Assembly (NCBI RefSeq): GCF_000302595.1
Contig: NZ_JH947125.1
Span: forward strand, 890,299 to 954,298
Length of the DNA: 64,000 nucleotides
Origin: Pedobacter arcticus A12
Lineage (GTDB): Bacteria; Bacteroidota; Bacteroidia; Sphingobacteriales; Sphingobacteriaceae
Direction: 5' to 3'
The stretch's first letter is position 1; each line of letters starts with the position of its first letter. The position numbers and the translations under genes were made by a program. This document shows positions 7,111 to 17,601 of the stretch, piece by piece. The notes beneath the pieces are model-generated. The model was not told where the DNA came from. It did no database searches and was given only the letters and a program-made list of their open reading frames with translations.

Positions 7111-8475
7111 ATGGATATCCAAGAATTAATACAGAAATACGCAGGCGCAGTACCCCGCTACACCAGTTATCCAACAGTACCCTATTGGGATTCAGAAACT
7201 TTTTCTAAGGATAAGTGGCTTAGTGCTGTAAAAGAGAGTTTCAATGCCAGCAATACCGTTAGCGGAATCAGTTTATATATCCATTTACCCTATTGCGAGA
7301 GCCTTTGTACTTACTGCGGTTGCAACACCCGAATTACCAAAAACCACGGTGTAGAGAAACCTTATATTAAAGCCGTGGCACAGGAATGGGAGCTTTATAA
7401 AGCTATTTTGGTAGATCAACCGATTATTAAAGAGCTACATTTAGGAGGTGGTACCCCAACGTTTTTTAGTCCAGAGCATTTAAAAAACTTACTCGAAGAG
7501 ATTTTAACAGGTTGTATTTTGCATACTGATGCTGAGTTTTCTTTTGAAGCACACCCAGCAAATACTACCGAATCACATTTAAATGTGTTGTACAATTTAG
7601 GGTTTAAACGTTTGAGTCTGGGGATTCAGGATTTTGATGTAAAAGTGCAGGAGATTATTAACCGTTACCAAACGGTTGAGCAGGTTTTTGAGGTTCACTC
7701 AAATGCTACAAGAATCGGTTATAACTCTATCAATTACGATTTGATTTATGGCTTGCCTTTGCAAACACTAAATGGTTTAGAAAAAACAATTTCAACAGTT
7801 ATAGATTTAAAACCCGATCGTATTGCGTATTACGGCTATGCCCATGTGCCCTGGGTAAAACCTGGTCAACGAAAGTTTACCGAAGCAGATTTGCCAAATA
7901 CTGAAGAGCGACAAGCTTTGTATGAGTTAGGACGTAAGATGTTGATTGAAGCTGGTTACAAAGAAATTGGGATGGATCATTTTGCGCTAGAAAGCGATAC
8001 TTTACACAAAGCACAACAAGAAGGGAAACTGCACCGTAATTTTATGGGCTACACGCACCATTATACGCAATTGATGATTGGTTTGGGTGTATCTTCCATC
8101 AGCGATACATGGAATGCCTTTGCACAAAACGTAAAAAAGGTTGAAGATTATTTAAAGTTGATTGCCCAAAATGAAATACCGGTTTTTAAAGGTCATGTTT
8201 TAACAGAAGAAGATCTTTTAATGCGCAAGCATATTTTGAACCTCATGTGCCGTAATCAAACAGCTTGGGGTGCTTTAGATTTGTTGAATGATAATTTTAA
8301 AGAAAGCTTGTTGCGTTTACCTGATTTGGAGGCAGATGGATTAATTGTACAATCTGAAAATTCCATTGAGGTAACCAAAATAGGGGAGCGGTTTTTACGG
8401 AATATTTGTGCTGTTTTTGATGCCCGCTTACACGCTAAGGATTTAGAACAGAATGTATTTAGTAAAGGAGATTAA
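7111..8475 (+). CDS. hemN: Oxygen-independent coproporphyrinogen III oxidase (radical SAM)
   Basis: 454 residues from the ATG at 7111, which begins MDIQELIQKYAGAVPRYTSY as HemN proteins do; a GTG at 7075 would add a non-conserved tail. The radical-SAM cluster motif is YCESLCTYCGC (Cys62, Cys66, Cys69, with Cys71). ELHLGGGTPTFF and the C-terminal HemN domain follow. It decarboxylates coproporphyrinogen III to protoporphyrinogen IX without oxygen, supplying heme in microaerobic growth. HemN is a standard FNR/FixK target elsewhere, which fits its place 82 bp behind ldhA and downstream of the oxygen-sensing pair. Convergent with glpF; I see no clear terminator in the 94-bp gap. Confidence 0.95.
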   Translation: MDIQELIQKYAGAVPRYTSYPTVPYWDSETFSKDKWLSAVKESFNASNTVSGISLYIHLPYCESLCTYCGCNTRITKNHGVEKPYIKAVAQEWELYKAILVDQPIIKELHLGGGTPTFFSPEHLKNLLEEILTGCILHTDAEFSFEAHPANTTESHLNVLYNLGFKRLSLGIQDFDVKVQEIINRYQTVEQVFEVHSNATRIGYNSINYDLIYGLPLQTLNGLEKTISTVIDLKPDRIAYYGYAHVPWVKPGQRKFTEADLPNTEERQALYELGRKMLIEAGYKEIGMDHFALESDTLHKAQQEGKLHRNFMGYTHHYTQLMIGLGVSSISDTWNAFAQNVKKVEDYLKLIAQNEIPVFKGHVLTEEDLLMRKHILNLMCRNQTAWGALDLLNDNFKESLLRLPDLEADGLIVQSENSIEVTKIGERFLRNICAVFDARLHAKDLEQNVFSKGD

Positions 8476-8569
8476 GATGCGTGGTCTAAAGTAATGGGTT
8501 CTTTTTGCTTGTTATTTGAGATTCGGATGGTAATAACGTTCACTTAGAACTTAGCATTAAAATAATATC

Positions 8570-9298
8570 CTAATATAGAAAAAGGACCAATAATGTTGCT
8601 GCAATTGCGCCCAAAAGTGGGCCCACGATGGGAACCCAAGCGTAAGACCATTCTGATTCGCTATTTTTATTGCCATATATAAAAGAGAATATGATCCGTG
8701 GACCTAAATCTCTGGCGGGGTTTATAGCATAGCCAGTTGTACCACCTAAAGAAAGTCCAATAGCCCAAACTAAAAAAGTAACTGGAATTGCTCCTATAGA
8801 GCCCAGACCCATAGGCGTTTTTGGGTTAGCTATTTCTGCATCTGTAAAATGAAAAATGACAAAAAGTAAAACAAAAGCTCCAAAAAACTCACAAAATAGG
8901 TTTCTTAATTTGTTAGGTATAGCGGGTGAAGTAAAAAAACATGCAGCTTTTAAGCTTGAATTTTCTGTTGCTTTAAAGTGATCTTTATAAAACAACCATA
9001 CGATTAAAGAGCCCGTCATAGCACCACCAAATTGCATTGCAACATACATTGGCAACTGTGCCCAAGGAAATTTACCTGCAATAGCTAATCCTAAACTCAC
9101 TGCCGGATTTAAATGTGCACCACTGTGAGGACCAGCGATTACAACGCCCACAAAAACAGCTAGAGCCCATCCAGTTGTGATTACCATCCATCCACTGTTT
9201 TGTCCTTTACTTTTATCAAGTAATACGTTAGCAACCACGCCATTACCTAAAATAATCATAAACATAGTGCCCAAAAATTCAGCTACGTAAAGGTTCAT
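8570..9298 (-). CDS. glpF: Glycerol uptake facilitator (aquaglyceroporin)
   Basis: 242 residues with six membrane segments and two NPA half-helices: HLNPAVSLGLA and AINPARDLGPR. The Asp after the second NPA-R marks the glycerol-conducting GlpF branch rather than water-only aquaporins. It allows glycerol to diffuse in and is trapped by GlpK. Last gene of a minus-strand run glpD-glpK-glpF (spacing 45 and 35 bp), so it should be co-transcribed with both and controlled by the divergent DeoR-type regulator. Confidence 0.93.
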   Translation of the reverse strand: MNLYVAEFLGTMFMIILGNGVVANVLLDKSKGQNSGWMVITTGWALAVFVGVVIAGPHSGAHLNPAVSLGLAIAGKFPWAQLPMYVAMQFGGAMTGSLIVWLFYKDHFKATENSSLKAACFFTSPAIPNKLRNLFCEFFGAFVLLFVIFHFTDAEIANPKTPMGLGSIGAIPVTFLVWAIGLSLGGTTGYAINPARDLGPRIIFSFIYGNKNSESEWSYAWVPIVGPLLGAIAATLLVLFLY

Positions 9299-9333
9299 CG
9301 TTATATTTATTTAGTAGGTTTAAATTAATGTAT

Positions 9334-10827
9334 TTAAAGCTTAGACCAGTAATTTACTGCATCTATTGCTTTTTGCCATTTAGTAATGTTAAGTTTCATA
9401 TCCTGATGGTTTTTTGAATAATAGCAAACTTCTATTTCCCACTGAGATCTAATTTCGTCTATATTTGACCAAAAACCTACAGCTAATCCTGCTAAATATG
9501 CGGCACCTATGGCAGTAGTTTCTGTGTTTTTTGGTTTAATTATTTTGGTGTCTAAAATATCTGCCTGAAACTGCATTAACAAGCTGTTTATAGAAGCTCC
9601 TCCATCTACTCTCAACTCTTTTATTTCGGTTCCCGAGTCTGCTTCCATTGCTTTTAGTATATCCATAGTTTGGTATGCAATACTTTCCAAGGCCGCTCTA
9701 GCCAGTTCAGCATCGGTAGTTCCTCTGGTTAAACCAAAAATTGTCCCTTTTGCATGGGGATTCCAATGGGGTGCGCCTAATCCGGTAAATGCGGGTACTA
9801 AATATACGCCTCCATTATCAACAGATTTTTCTGCTAGCTCGGTAACTTCTGTTGAGGAGTTGATAATCCCTAATCCATCTCTTAGCCATTGTACAATAGC
9901 TCCAGCCATAAAAACACTTCCTTCTAGCGCATAAGTGGTTTCGCCATTAATTTGCCATGCAACAGTTGTAATTAAGTTGTTTCTAGAAACAACAGCTTCT
10001 TTACCAATATTCATTAACATGAAACAGCCTGTTCCGTAAGTGTTTTTAGCCATTCCTGGTTGGGTGCACAGTTGCCCAAATAAGGCGGCCTGTTGATCCC
10101 CTGCAATTCCTGCAATTTCGATTTGTGTTTCAAACAAACCCTTAGCAGTAGCTCCGTAAACTTCGCTACATGATTTTACTTCGGGCAGTATCTGTTTTGG
10201 GATGTTGAAAATCTGTAACAGTTCATCATCCCATTTTAAATCGTGGATATTGAAAATCATGGTTCTGGAGGCATTGCTTACGTCGGTAACATGTGTTTCC
10301 CCATTTGTAAGCTTCCAGATTAACCAGCAATCTACAGTGCCAAATAGTAATTCGCCTGCATCAGCTCTCACTCTTGCTCCCGCTATATTATCAAGTATCC
10401 AACTTATTTTGGTTGCTGAAAAATATGCATCAATCAAAAGACCAGTTTTAGCTTGTACAAGTTCGGTTTTGCCTTCTTTTTTTAGCTGGTCACAAAAATC
10501 AGCAGTACGCCTATCTTGCCAAACAATAGCATTGCAAATGGGTATACCGGTTTTTTTATCCCAGATAATGGTTGTTTCTCTTTGATTAGTAATTCCGACT
10601 GCGGCGATATCTGTAGCACTAAGATTTTCTTGTTTTAAGGCTTCTTTTGCTACATGCAACTGGCTTTCCCAGATTTCTAAGGGATCATGTTCTACCCATC
10701 CTTTCTGGGGGTATATTTGATTGAACTCTTTTTGGCTGAGGCTTATCTGCTTGCCTTGTTTGTCAAAAATCATTGCTCTAGAGCTTGAAGTACCTTGATC
10801 AAGTGCTAAAATATACTTTTTACTCAT
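9334..10827 (-). CDS. glpK: Glycerol kinase
   Basis: 497 residues, full length for the FGGY family. The N-terminus [15 protein letters not shown] is the phosphate-binding strand, and [21 protein letters not shown] and [10 protein letters not shown] follow. The C-terminal FGGY half has [26 protein letters not shown] and [17 protein letters not shown]. It phosphorylates glycerol to sn-glycerol 3-phosphate with ATP in the cytoplasm. Middle gene of the glpDKF run. A His phosphorylation loop of PTS-regulated GlpK was not evident. Confidence 0.96.
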   Translation of the reverse strand: MSKKYILALDQGTSSSRAMIFDKQGKQISLSQKEFNQIYPQKGWVEHDPLEIWESQLHVAKEALKQENLSATDIAAVGITNQRETTIIWDKKTGIPICNAIVWQDRRTADFCDQLKKEGKTELVQAKTGLLIDAYFSATKISWILDNIAGARVRADAGELLFGTVDCWLIWKLTNGETHVTDVSNASRTMIFNIHDLKWDDELLQIFNIPKQILPEVKSCSEVYGATAKGLFETQIEIAGIAGDQQAALFGQLCTQPGMAKNTYGTGCFMLMNIGKEAVVSRNNLITTVAWQINGETTYALEGSVFMAGAIVQWLRDGLGIINSSTEVTELAEKSVDNGGVYLVPAFTGLGAPHWNPHAKGTIFGLTRGTTDAELARAALESIAYQTMDILKAMEADSGTEIKELRVDGGASINSLLMQFQADILDTKIIKPKNTETTAIGAAYLAGLAVGFWSNIDEIRSQWEIEVCYYSKNHQDMKLNITKWQKAIDAVNYWSKL

Positions 10828-10872
10828 ATTGCCAGTTTACTTGTTATGAATTTTGTGTAGTTATTACTCTGA

Positions 10873-12447
10873 TTATTTGTTGGTTTCTAGCAGATACCTA
10901 GAAGCTAATGTATTGAAGTTTTGGAGCTGTTTGTTTTTCATATCCTCGCTTAAACCCAGTTCGGTTTGTATTAAATTGGCAACCACAGGAGCCATATCTA
11001 AGGCCGCTTGAGCATCTAAAAATAACACCCTTAGTCTACGGGCAAGTATATCTTCTATCGTTCTGGCCATCTCATTTTTCACTGCCCATACTACTTCACC
11101 TGTAAGGTAAGGAAATTTTGGATGTAGCAGGATCTGGAACGCTGGGTTTTCGTTAAGCATTTCTTTTAAGCGAGTTGCGTCGCTACCGTAATAATCGAAA
11201 TGATCTGCATTCTTTACGTGTGTACTTCCATGTATTGCCAGATTTTTGGTTACACATTTTCTAAACCCTAAATTAGTTTGTTTTAGCACTTGGTTAATGC
11301 TGTCTTCCGCCATTTTACGATAGGTTGTCCATTTCCCCCCTGTGATTGTAATTAGGCCGGTTTTGCTTAATATTATTTTATGGCTACGTGATATTTCTTT
11401 AGTTTTCCCAGTTTCTTTAGTAGGTGCAGCTAGCGGACGCAAACCTGCAAAAACACTAAGAACATCTTCTTTTTGTGGCTTGCGGTCTAGATATTCGCCT
11501 GCAGTTTGTAAAATGAAATCTACCTCTTCTTGCAACGCAATGGGTTCTAAGTTATGGCTATCAATGGGTGTGTCAGTAGTGCCCACTACTAGGTGATTAT
11601 GCCACGGAACTGCAAAAAGCACTCTCCCGTCAGAAGTCTCTGGAATCATTAAAGCACTCTCCGAAGGCATAAATGACCTATCTAGTACAATGTGTACTCC
11701 TTGGCTAGGCTTAACTAAAGGTTTAGATCCTGGCTTATCCATATCCAAAATATTATCCACAAATACTCCAGTGGCATTTATTACTGCTTTAGCTTTTAAA
11801 CTGTATTTTTTGCCAGTTTCGTTGTCTTGCGCTACCACACCAGAAAGTAAGCCATCTGTTTTTTCAAGGTCGCATACCGAAACATAGTTCAATACCGTTG
11901 CCCCCTGCTCAATAGCAGTTTGTGCTAAATTTAAAGCTAATCTGGCATCGTCAAATTGGCCGTCAAGGTATTCCACACCACCCTTTAGTCGGTCGCTATT
12001 AACGCCTTTTAAAGCTAGTTTCGCTTTGTTTTTGCTTAAAATTATCGATGGTCCAAAACTAAACTTGCCAGCTAACCAGTCATAAAGCTTTAAGCCAACA
12101 ACGTATTTTATTTTTTCGAAAGAGCTATAACATGGAATTACAAATGCTTGTTTTTTTACTAAGTGAGGCGCATTCTGTAACATTAACCCACGTTCTCTCA
12201 ACGCTTCGTAAACAAGTTGTACGTCACCCGCGGCCAAATACCTTACGCCACCGTGAACCAATTTTGTGCTTCTGCTTGAGGTTCCCTTAGCAAAATCAGA
12301 CTGCTCCAGTAACAATGTTTTTAAACCGCGAGATGCAGCATCTACTGCACAGCCTAAACCGGTTGCACCTCCTCCAATAATTATAACATCCCATTCTGCG
12401 GTTGTTGAAATGGAAACTAGCTGAGCATTTCTATCTTTTGTATTCAT
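10873..12447 (-). CDS. glpD: Glycerol-3-phosphate dehydrogenase (FAD, quinone-linked)
   Basis: 524 residues. The FAD-binding signature DVIIIGGGATGLGCAVDAASRG (residues about 20-41) is followed by GTSSRSTKLVHGGVRYL, a GlpD hallmark, and by TGGKWTTYRKMAED near the middle. The C-terminal DAO_C domain is complete. It oxidises glycerol 3-phosphate to dihydroxyacetone phosphate at the inner membrane and feeds electrons to menaquinone. First gene of the glpDKF operon; its upstream 194 bp, very A-rich on the plus strand, is shared with the divergent DeoR regulator gene. Confidence 0.95.
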   Translation of the reverse strand: MNTKDRNAQLVSISTTAEWDVIIIGGGATGLGCAVDAASRGLKTLLLEQSDFAKGTSSRSTKLVHGGVRYLAAGDVQLVYEALRERGLMLQNAPHLVKKQAFVIPCYSSFEKIKYVVGLKLYDWLAGKFSFGPSIILSKNKAKLALKGVNSDRLKGGVEYLDGQFDDARLALNLAQTAIEQGATVLNYVSVCDLEKTDGLLSGVVAQDNETGKKYSLKAKAVINATGVFVDNILDMDKPGSKPLVKPSQGVHIVLDRSFMPSESALMIPETSDGRVLFAVPWHNHLVVGTTDTPIDSHNLEPIALQEEVDFILQTAGEYLDRKPQKEDVLSVFAGLRPLAAPTKETGKTKEISRSHKIILSKTGLITITGGKWTTYRKMAEDSINQVLKQTNLGFRKCVTKNLAIHGSTHVKNADHFDYYGSDATRLKEMLNENPAFQILLHPKFPYLTGEVVWAVKNEMARTIEDILARRLRVLFLDAQAALDMAPVVANLIQTELGLSEDMKNKQLQNFNTLASRYLLETNK

Positions 12448-12641
12448 CTTTATAGCTGATGTTTTGAATGGGAGTGTGAATTAATAATTTTTAGTAAATA
12501 TAAGAAAGAAAAGAAATAAATAAAAATAAAAAGAAAGTATATATAAATAAAAAGATATAAGAGTGACTATTGCTTTGGTTTTTGTCTGATTACTTTTTTG
12601 TTGTAAATTGCAAAAAAGAAAATTACAGTTATTTAAGATAA

Positions 12642-13406
12642 ATGATCAATATTGCCGAGCGCCACCAGCTGATTTTGAATAAATTGGTGAAAGAAGATTT
12701 TGTGTCTGTTTTGGGTTTGTGTAAAGAATTAGATGTTTCACCGGTAACAATTCGTAAAGACCTTAAACTTTTAGAAGAAAAAAATCTATTGTTTAAAACG
12801 CATGGTGGCGCAACTTTACAAAATCCTTACACCATAGATAGGCCTGTTAATGAGAAAGAAGCAATCCGGTCATCAGAAAAGTTAAGAATTGGTGAGACTG
12901 CAGCAAAGCTTGTTAATGATAACGATAGCTTGATTATAGGTTCTGGTACTACGGTTTTGGCGCTAGCCAGATCATTGCAGACTAAACTAAATTTAACGGT
13001 GATTACCGCTGCGTTAAATGTTGCTATTGAACTTAATAGACATCCCAATATTGAAATACTGCAACTTGGAGGAACAATGCGCAAAAGTTCTTCATCTGTT
13101 ACCGGTAGTTACGCGGAGCAGATCTTGAGAGACTTTTACTGTAATAAATTGTTTTTAGGGGTTGATGGCATTGATCTAGAACACGGTTTAACCACTACTA
13201 ACTCTACCGAAGCTCAGTTGAACAGAGAAATGATAAAAGTTTCTCAAAAAACAATTGTACTGGTTGATTCTAGTAAGTTTGGAAAAAGAGGTTTCGGTAA
13301 AATATGTGCTATTGATGAAATTGATCACATTATTACAGATAGTGGGATTTTACCGAGTACACTAGCTGCTTTAGAGGGAATGGGCGTTAAGGTTACGGTG
13401 GTTTAA
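12642..13406 (+). CDS. glpR: DeoR-family transcriptional regulator, probable GlpR
   Basis: 254 residues. An N-terminal DeoR winged helix (about 5-60, HQLILNKLVKEDFVSV and VSPVTIRKDLKLLEEKNLLFKTHGGA) precedes a DeoR C-terminal sensor domain (IGSGTTVLALARSL, LFLGVDGIDLEHGLTTTNSTEAQLN, LVDSSKFGK), the fold that binds a phosphosugar. Divergent to glpDKF across 194 bp, so repression relieved by glycerol 3-phosphate is the natural inference. The name rests on context; the domain alone does not identify the ligand. No clean operator palindrome was found in the spacer. Confidence 0.85.
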   Translation: MINIAERHQLILNKLVKEDFVSVLGLCKELDVSPVTIRKDLKLLEEKNLLFKTHGGATLQNPYTIDRPVNEKEAIRSSEKLRIGETAAKLVNDNDSLIIGSGTTVLALARSLQTKLNLTVITAALNVAIELNRHPNIEILQLGGTMRKSSSSVTGSYAEQILRDFYCNKLFLGVDGIDLEHGLTTTNSTEAQLNREMIKVSQKTIVLVDSSKFGKRGFGKICAIDEIDHIITDSGILPSTLAALEGMGVKVTVV

Positions 13407-13425
13407 TTTTTCCTTAAAGCAGAAA

Positions 13426-13459
13426 AGGTTAAGAATATGCTTGCGCATCGTCTTAACCT
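13426..13459 (-). terminator. Hairpin between convergent genes, likely bidirectional terminator
   Basis: Arms AGGTTAAGA and TCTTAACCT pair perfectly with a second short ATGC/GCAT stem inside. On the minus strand the hairpin is followed by TTTTCTGC. It separates the DeoR gene from the convergent oxidoreductase gene. Confidence 0.6.
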
Positions 13460-13497
13460 CTTAATTTGATTGAAACTTCTTTACTAAATACCGGAGT

Positions 13498-14886
13498 TTA
13501 TACCTTTATATCCATTACTTTATTTGTTTTACGGCTTTCTTCTGCCATAAATCCCATAATATGACTTTCTATAGAGTCATCAATGGTTGAAGTCAAAATA
13601 TTTGGGTTCTGCTGAGAAACTGCCTGTACGAAATCTCGAGCTAATAGCCAATCTCCGCCACCATGGCCACTATTTTTATAGCCTTCTACATCTTCTGCTT
13701 TTGGTATAAATTTGAGTGTTTTTCCTGTTTTGAAATCGTTGATAACCAATTCGTTCATGTCTCCAACAATGTCGCCCATGCTTCCCATTATTCTTGTTCT
13801 TCTGCCATGGTAAGAGGTGAACGCTTCCATAGAAAAAGAGGCTGTAACACTATCGCCAAACTGTATGCTTGTTACATAATGATCGGGCTGGTCGTTATCC
13901 ATGCGGTAAACACACCTGCCATAATTAGTTGTTTTTAAATTTGCCATGATTGCTTCTGCATGCATTGCTTTATCTGCAGGTAAATCCATAACACTTAACC
14001 GTTTCCTCTTATCGTAATATTCTTTAATTGCAGAGTAGGGGCACTCTCTTTCAACTTTGCAACCATCTGTACATCTTGCGGTACTTCCTTCTGGTGCATT
14101 TTCTTTTTTAAACCACTTTAAATCGCCCATAGCTACAATTTTCTTTGCCGGTTTATTTATCACCCATTTTATAATGTCTAAATCGTGGCATGATTTGGCT
14201 AAGATAATTGGTGTAGTTTTTTTTGAGTTGTGCCAATTTCCTCTCACGAAAGAATGCGCCATGTGTGTATGTTCAATTGGCTCAAAGTGCTGTACACTTA
14301 TAATATCTCCAATTGCACCTTTTGCCACAAGCTCTTTCATTTTCACGAAATATGGAGCATACCTTAGTACATGGCAAACGGCAACAATTCTTCCTTTTTT
14401 CTTTGCCAATGCTAAAATTTCACGGCATTCTTTTTCTGTTGGTGCAATTGGTTTTTCAAGTAAAACATCATAACCCATTTCCAAAGCTTTCATACAAGGC
14501 GCATAGTGCATATTATCTGGGGTAGAAATAATTACAGCATCAGCAAACTTCGGTCTTTTAAAAACGTCTTCCCAGGTGTTAAATCTGTTTTTATCTTCAA
14601 TTTTATGAATTCTTGCATATCGGTCATTTCTGTATTTTACAGGCTCTGCGACTCCTATGATGTCCATTTCTTCTGCAAATTTAGCCGCGAAATTTCCGTA
14701 TACCATACCTCTGTTACCCGCACCAATAGTAATAACAGTTATCGCTTTTTTCTGTGGACGATGTAAAGAATTAGCAGGGTTGCTATATAAAAAAGAGTTT
14801 TTGCCAACTGACCCTAGCACTTCTGTACTGATGATAGAGGCTCCCAAGGAAAGACTTAGGGTTTTTAAGAGGTTTCTTCTGTTCAT
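13498..14886 (-). CDS. Gfo/Idh/MocA family oxidoreductase with Tat-type signal
   Basis: 462 residues. The N-terminus MNRRNLLKTLSLSLGAS is a twin-arginine-like signal, so export to the periplasm is likely. The Rossmann core starts at VITIGAGNRGMVYG (about 50-63), and the family motif LLEKPIAP (about 140) marks the NAD(P)-dependent GFO_IDH_MocA group. The C-terminal domain has SCHDLDIIKW and a Cys-rich insert ARCTDGCKVERECPY (about 266-280), which may bind metal. Exported members in Bacteroidetes include GH109-type glycosidases and sugar oxidoreductases; I cannot choose between these. It lies upstream of the DeoR hairpin and downstream of glpT on the same strand, so a link to glycerophosphodiester or sugar-glycerol use is possible. 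Confidence 0.85.
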   Translation of the reverse strand: MNRRNLLKTLSLSLGASIISTEVLGSVGKNSFLYSNPANSLHRPQKKAITVITIGAGNRGMVYGNFAAKFAEEMDIIGVAEPVKYRNDRYARIHKIEDKNRFNTWEDVFKRPKFADAVIISTPDNMHYAPCMKALEMGYDVLLEKPIAPTEKECREILALAKKKGRIVAVCHVLRYAPYFVKMKELVAKGAIGDIISVQHFEPIEHTHMAHSFVRGNWHNSKKTTPIILAKSCHDLDIIKWVINKPAKKIVAMGDLKWFKKENAPEGSTARCTDGCKVERECPYSAIKEYYDKRKRLSVMDLPADKAMHAEAIMANLKTTNYGRCVYRMDNDQPDHYVTSIQFGDSVTASFSMEAFTSYHGRRTRIMGSMGDIVGDMNELVINDFKTGKTLKFIPKAEDVEGYKNSGHGGGDWLLARDFVQAVSQQNPNILTSTIDDSIESHIMGFMAEESRKTNKVMDIKV

Positions 14887-15004
14887 TTGTTTAGGTTATT
14901 TTTATAATTTTTAGTTGTGATTGGTTTTTAAACATTCAATATTATAGTACATTTCTATTGGTTTATAGCTTTGGTAGTTTAGCAATTATCACATTTTTAG
15001 TAAA

Positions 15005-16339
15005 TTACCCTGTAGCCATTCGTTTAATTTCATCTTTCCAAGTAAACAGACTTAAAACTATGGTGAGTACACAGGCAGCAACAAGAACATAAAACCCGCC
15101 ATCCCAGCCAAAGGCGTCTACAATGTAACCTATTGCAATATTTGCAAAAACGGCTCCGCCCAAATAACCGAATAAGCCTGTAAAGCCCGCAGCAGTGCCC
15201 GCCGCTTTTTTTGGAACCATATCCAAAGCCTGTACACCAATTAACATTACTGGACCATAAATTAAAAATCCAATTACAATAAGGGATGCAGTATCAATCA
15301 TCGGGTTTCCGGGTGGATTTTTCCAGTACACCAGCACCGCAACTAAAACTAATGCCATAAATACAATAGTAGCCGGCACTCTACGTCCGTTAAAAACCTT
15401 ATCGCTAATCCATCCGCACAAAAGCGTTCCGGGTATGCCTGCATATTCGTAAGCAAAGTATGCCCAGCCAGATTCGCTCATAGAGAAGCCCTTTTCTTCT
15501 TTTAAATAAGTAGGTGCCCAATCTAAAACCCCGTATCTAACTAGGTATACAAATACGTTGGCTAAAGCAATAAACCAAAGCGCTTTGTTAAAAAGCACAT
15601 AGTCTACAAATATTTGTTTAGCGCTTAATTCCTGCTCTTTCTCAGGACTTACCAAACCATCTTTTTTATAGACTTCTATTGGGGGTAAGCCACATGACTG
15701 AGGAGTATCTCTAACTAAAAAATAGGTGGCTATTGCAATTATTAAAGCGATAATACCAGGGAAGTAAAAGCTACTTTGCCATGCGCCAAATATGGTTAAA
15801 CCAACAATCGCTAAAGGACCAATAAGTCCGCCACCAACATTGTGAGCAACATTCCAGATAGACATTTTTACCCCACGCTCTTTTTTTGAAAACCAGTGAA
15901 CCACAACTCTTCCGCAGGCAGGCCAGCCCATTCCTTGAAACCATCCGTTTAAAAACAGTAGAACAAACATGATGGTGATTGAGCTAGTTGCGAAGGGGAA
16001 TACACCCATTGCAATCATACAAATAGCTGAAAGAATAAGGCCTAAGGGTAAGAATTTACGGGCATCACTCCGGTCAGAAACGTTGCCCATCAAAAACTTG
16101 CTTAATCCATAAGCAATAGAAACTCCTGATAATGCCAAGCCTAATTCTCCTTTAGAAAAGCCCTGCTCTATTAAGTACGGCATGGCTAACGAGAAATTTT
16201 TACGAACTAAATAATAGCCTGCATAACCAATAAAAATTCCTAAAAAAACCTTCCATCTTAATTGTTTGTAGGTGGGGTCTATCTGACTTTCGTCTACTAA
16301 GGGTTTGTGTAATGGTGGGTCTAAAAAGGAGAATTTCAT
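15005..16339 (-). CDS. glpT: Glycerol-3-phosphate transporter (MFS, organophosphate:phosphate antiporter family)
   Basis: 444 residues with about twelve membrane segments. The start of the transporter ([33 protein letters not shown]) and [41 protein letters not shown] and [15 protein letters not shown] match GlpT/UhpT transporters. These exchange organophosphate for inorganic phosphate across the inner membrane. Position next to a glycerophosphodiester phosphodiesterase points to glycerol 3-phosphate rather than hexose phosphate. The phosphodiesterase gene lies 35 bp upstream on the same strand, so the two likely form one transcript. Confidence 0.9.
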   Translation of the reverse strand: MKFSFLDPPLHKPLVDESQIDPTYKQLRWKVFLGIFIGYAGYYLVRKNFSLAMPYLIEQGFSKGELGLALSGVSIAYGLSKFLMGNVSDRSDARKFLPLGLILSAICMIAMGVFPFATSSITIMFVLLFLNGWFQGMGWPACGRVVVHWFSKKERGVKMSIWNVAHNVGGGLIGPLAIVGLTIFGAWQSSFYFPGIIALIIAIATYFLVRDTPQSCGLPPIEVYKKDGLVSPEKEQELSAKQIFVDYVLFNKALWFIALANVFVYLVRYGVLDWAPTYLKEEKGFSMSESGWAYFAYEYAGIPGTLLCGWISDKVFNGRRVPATIVFMALVLVAVLVYWKNPPGNPMIDTASLIVIGFLIYGPVMLIGVQALDMVPKKAAGTAAGFTGLFGYLGGAVFANIAIGYIVDAFGWDGGFYVLVAACVLTIVLSLFTWKDEIKRMATG

Positions 16340-16374
16340 GTACTGTAATTGATTTTTATTTGGTGAAAACTAGA

Positions 16375-17229
16375 TTAAAATAGATTAGGATAGTCTGTTA
16401 TAATGCCATCTACACCCATAGTTTTTAAACTTTCTATTTCGGATTTAGTGTTTACCGTCCATGGTAAAACTTTAATGCCAAGCTTTTTACAGGATGCAAC
16501 CAATTCTGAAGTAACTAATTTATACGTAGGGCTATAAATATCAGGCTTGAAAGATAATTTTTTCAAGTTTTCCTCTAATTCGCCACTAGAAACTAAGTAT
16601 GCAGTTTTTACATTTTTGTATTTTTTATGGATTATTTCTAAAGAACGAGTATCAAAAGATTGGATAATAACCCGGCTCTCTATATTTTTATTCTTGATTA
16701 CACGCATTAATCTTTTAACAAATTCTTTAGGTTCTGGATGGAAAATATTGTCGCCACTTTCTTTCATTTTGGTTTCCATGTTGTAATGTGGCGCTGGATA
16801 GTTCTTGATTTTAGCGTAATGTTCTACAGTATCAATTAAATCTGCAAGTAGCGGGATTTGCGCTTTTATCTTTTTTTGTTGTGGGAATGCCTTATGAAAT
16901 TTTGAACCAACATCGTATTTCTTGATGTCTTTATAATCCATTTTATAAATGTTTGCATCTTTTCCTTTCGGAAGTTCCTTTCCTTCCGGATCTAAAACAA
17001 ACAGGCTGTTCATCCATTGGTCATGAGAAACCAACACTTTTTTGTCCTTGCTAAAGGTAATGTCCATTTCTAACGTGTTACCATAATCCAATGCTAGTTT
17101 CATAGCCGGAATGGTGTTTTCGGGCATTAAACCTCGGCCACCCCTATGTGCCTGTTTGTCAAAAATTTCCTGTGCACACATGGTTTGATAACTTAATACG
17201 GTTAGAATCAACACGCTTAATTTTTTCAT
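16375..17229 (-). CDS. glpQ: Exported glycerophosphodiester phosphodiesterase
   Basis: 284 residues from the ATG at 17229; the upstream extension of the frame is not signal-like. MKKLSVLILTVLSYQTMCAQ is a signal peptide ending near residue 19-20. The GDPD fold follows: catalytic His28-Arg29 in AHRGGRG, PENT, Glu54 and Asp56 in LEMDI, His69 in VSHD, and a C-terminal GVDGIITDYP. It hydrolyses glycerophosphodiesters in the periplasm to glycerol 3-phosphate, which GlpT (next gene, 35 bp) would import. The symbol is by function; an UgpQ-like relationship is also possible. Confidence 0.9.
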   Translation of the reverse strand: MKKLSVLILTVLSYQTMCAQEIFDKQAHRGGRGLMPENTIPAMKLALDYGNTLEMDITFSKDKKVLVSHDQWMNSLFVLDPEGKELPKGKDANIYKMDYKDIKKYDVGSKFHKAFPQQKKIKAQIPLLADLIDTVEHYAKIKNYPAPHYNMETKMKESGDNIFHPEPKEFVKRLMRVIKNKNIESRVIIQSFDTRSLEIIHKKYKNVKTAYLVSSGELEENLKKLSFKPDIYSPTYKLVTSELVASCKKLGIKVLPWTVNTKSEIESLKTMGVDGIITDYPNLF

Positions 17230-17601
17230 TTGCTTATAATTGGTATTCACAATAGTACATAAATGGAAATAAAAATGCAAGTTATAAAACACAAATAGTT
17301 ATAATTCGAAATAAAAAGTAATATTTATATGCTAAAATTTGATAATATGGGATAATCAGAATTTTAAAAGCTATGGAAATAGTGTTGGTTAGTAAGGGTT
17401 GTAGTAAATTTTATTAGAGATCCGTTCAAAGTAAAAATAGTTAGTGCTAATTGATACTCATATTAGGATAATGAGTACAAAATCTATAGTTTGTTGTGAA
17501 CTTATTTTGCTAAACCCAAAGGGTAGGAGGGTTTGGGTTTTATTTTATTTTATTGAGAACCAAAGAAAGAGGTAACAACTGCTATTGAATTTTATTAAAA
17601 A
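17230..17601. other. Non-coding spacer between the glpQ promoter side and the end of the cbb3 operon
   Basis: A 372-bp AT-rich stretch without a convincing gene. It should hold the minus-strand promoter of the phosphodiesterase-glpT transcript at the low end and the end of the cbb3 transcript at the high end. The one clear structure is the hairpin at 17512-17540. Confidence 0.5.
17512..17540 (-). terminator. Candidate terminator of the cbb3 operon
   Basis: Arms AAACCCAAA and TTTGGGTTT pair perfectly across an 11-nt loop, about 60 bp past the last cbb3-linked gene. A TATTTTATTTTAT tract follows on the plus strand and an AT-rich tract on the minus strand, so it could work either way. Confidence 0.5.

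Noticed and set aside
14057-14914. Several plus-strand frames opposite the Gfo/Idh gene
   Set aside because: They are antisense shadows of a well-conserved coding region with no family signatures.
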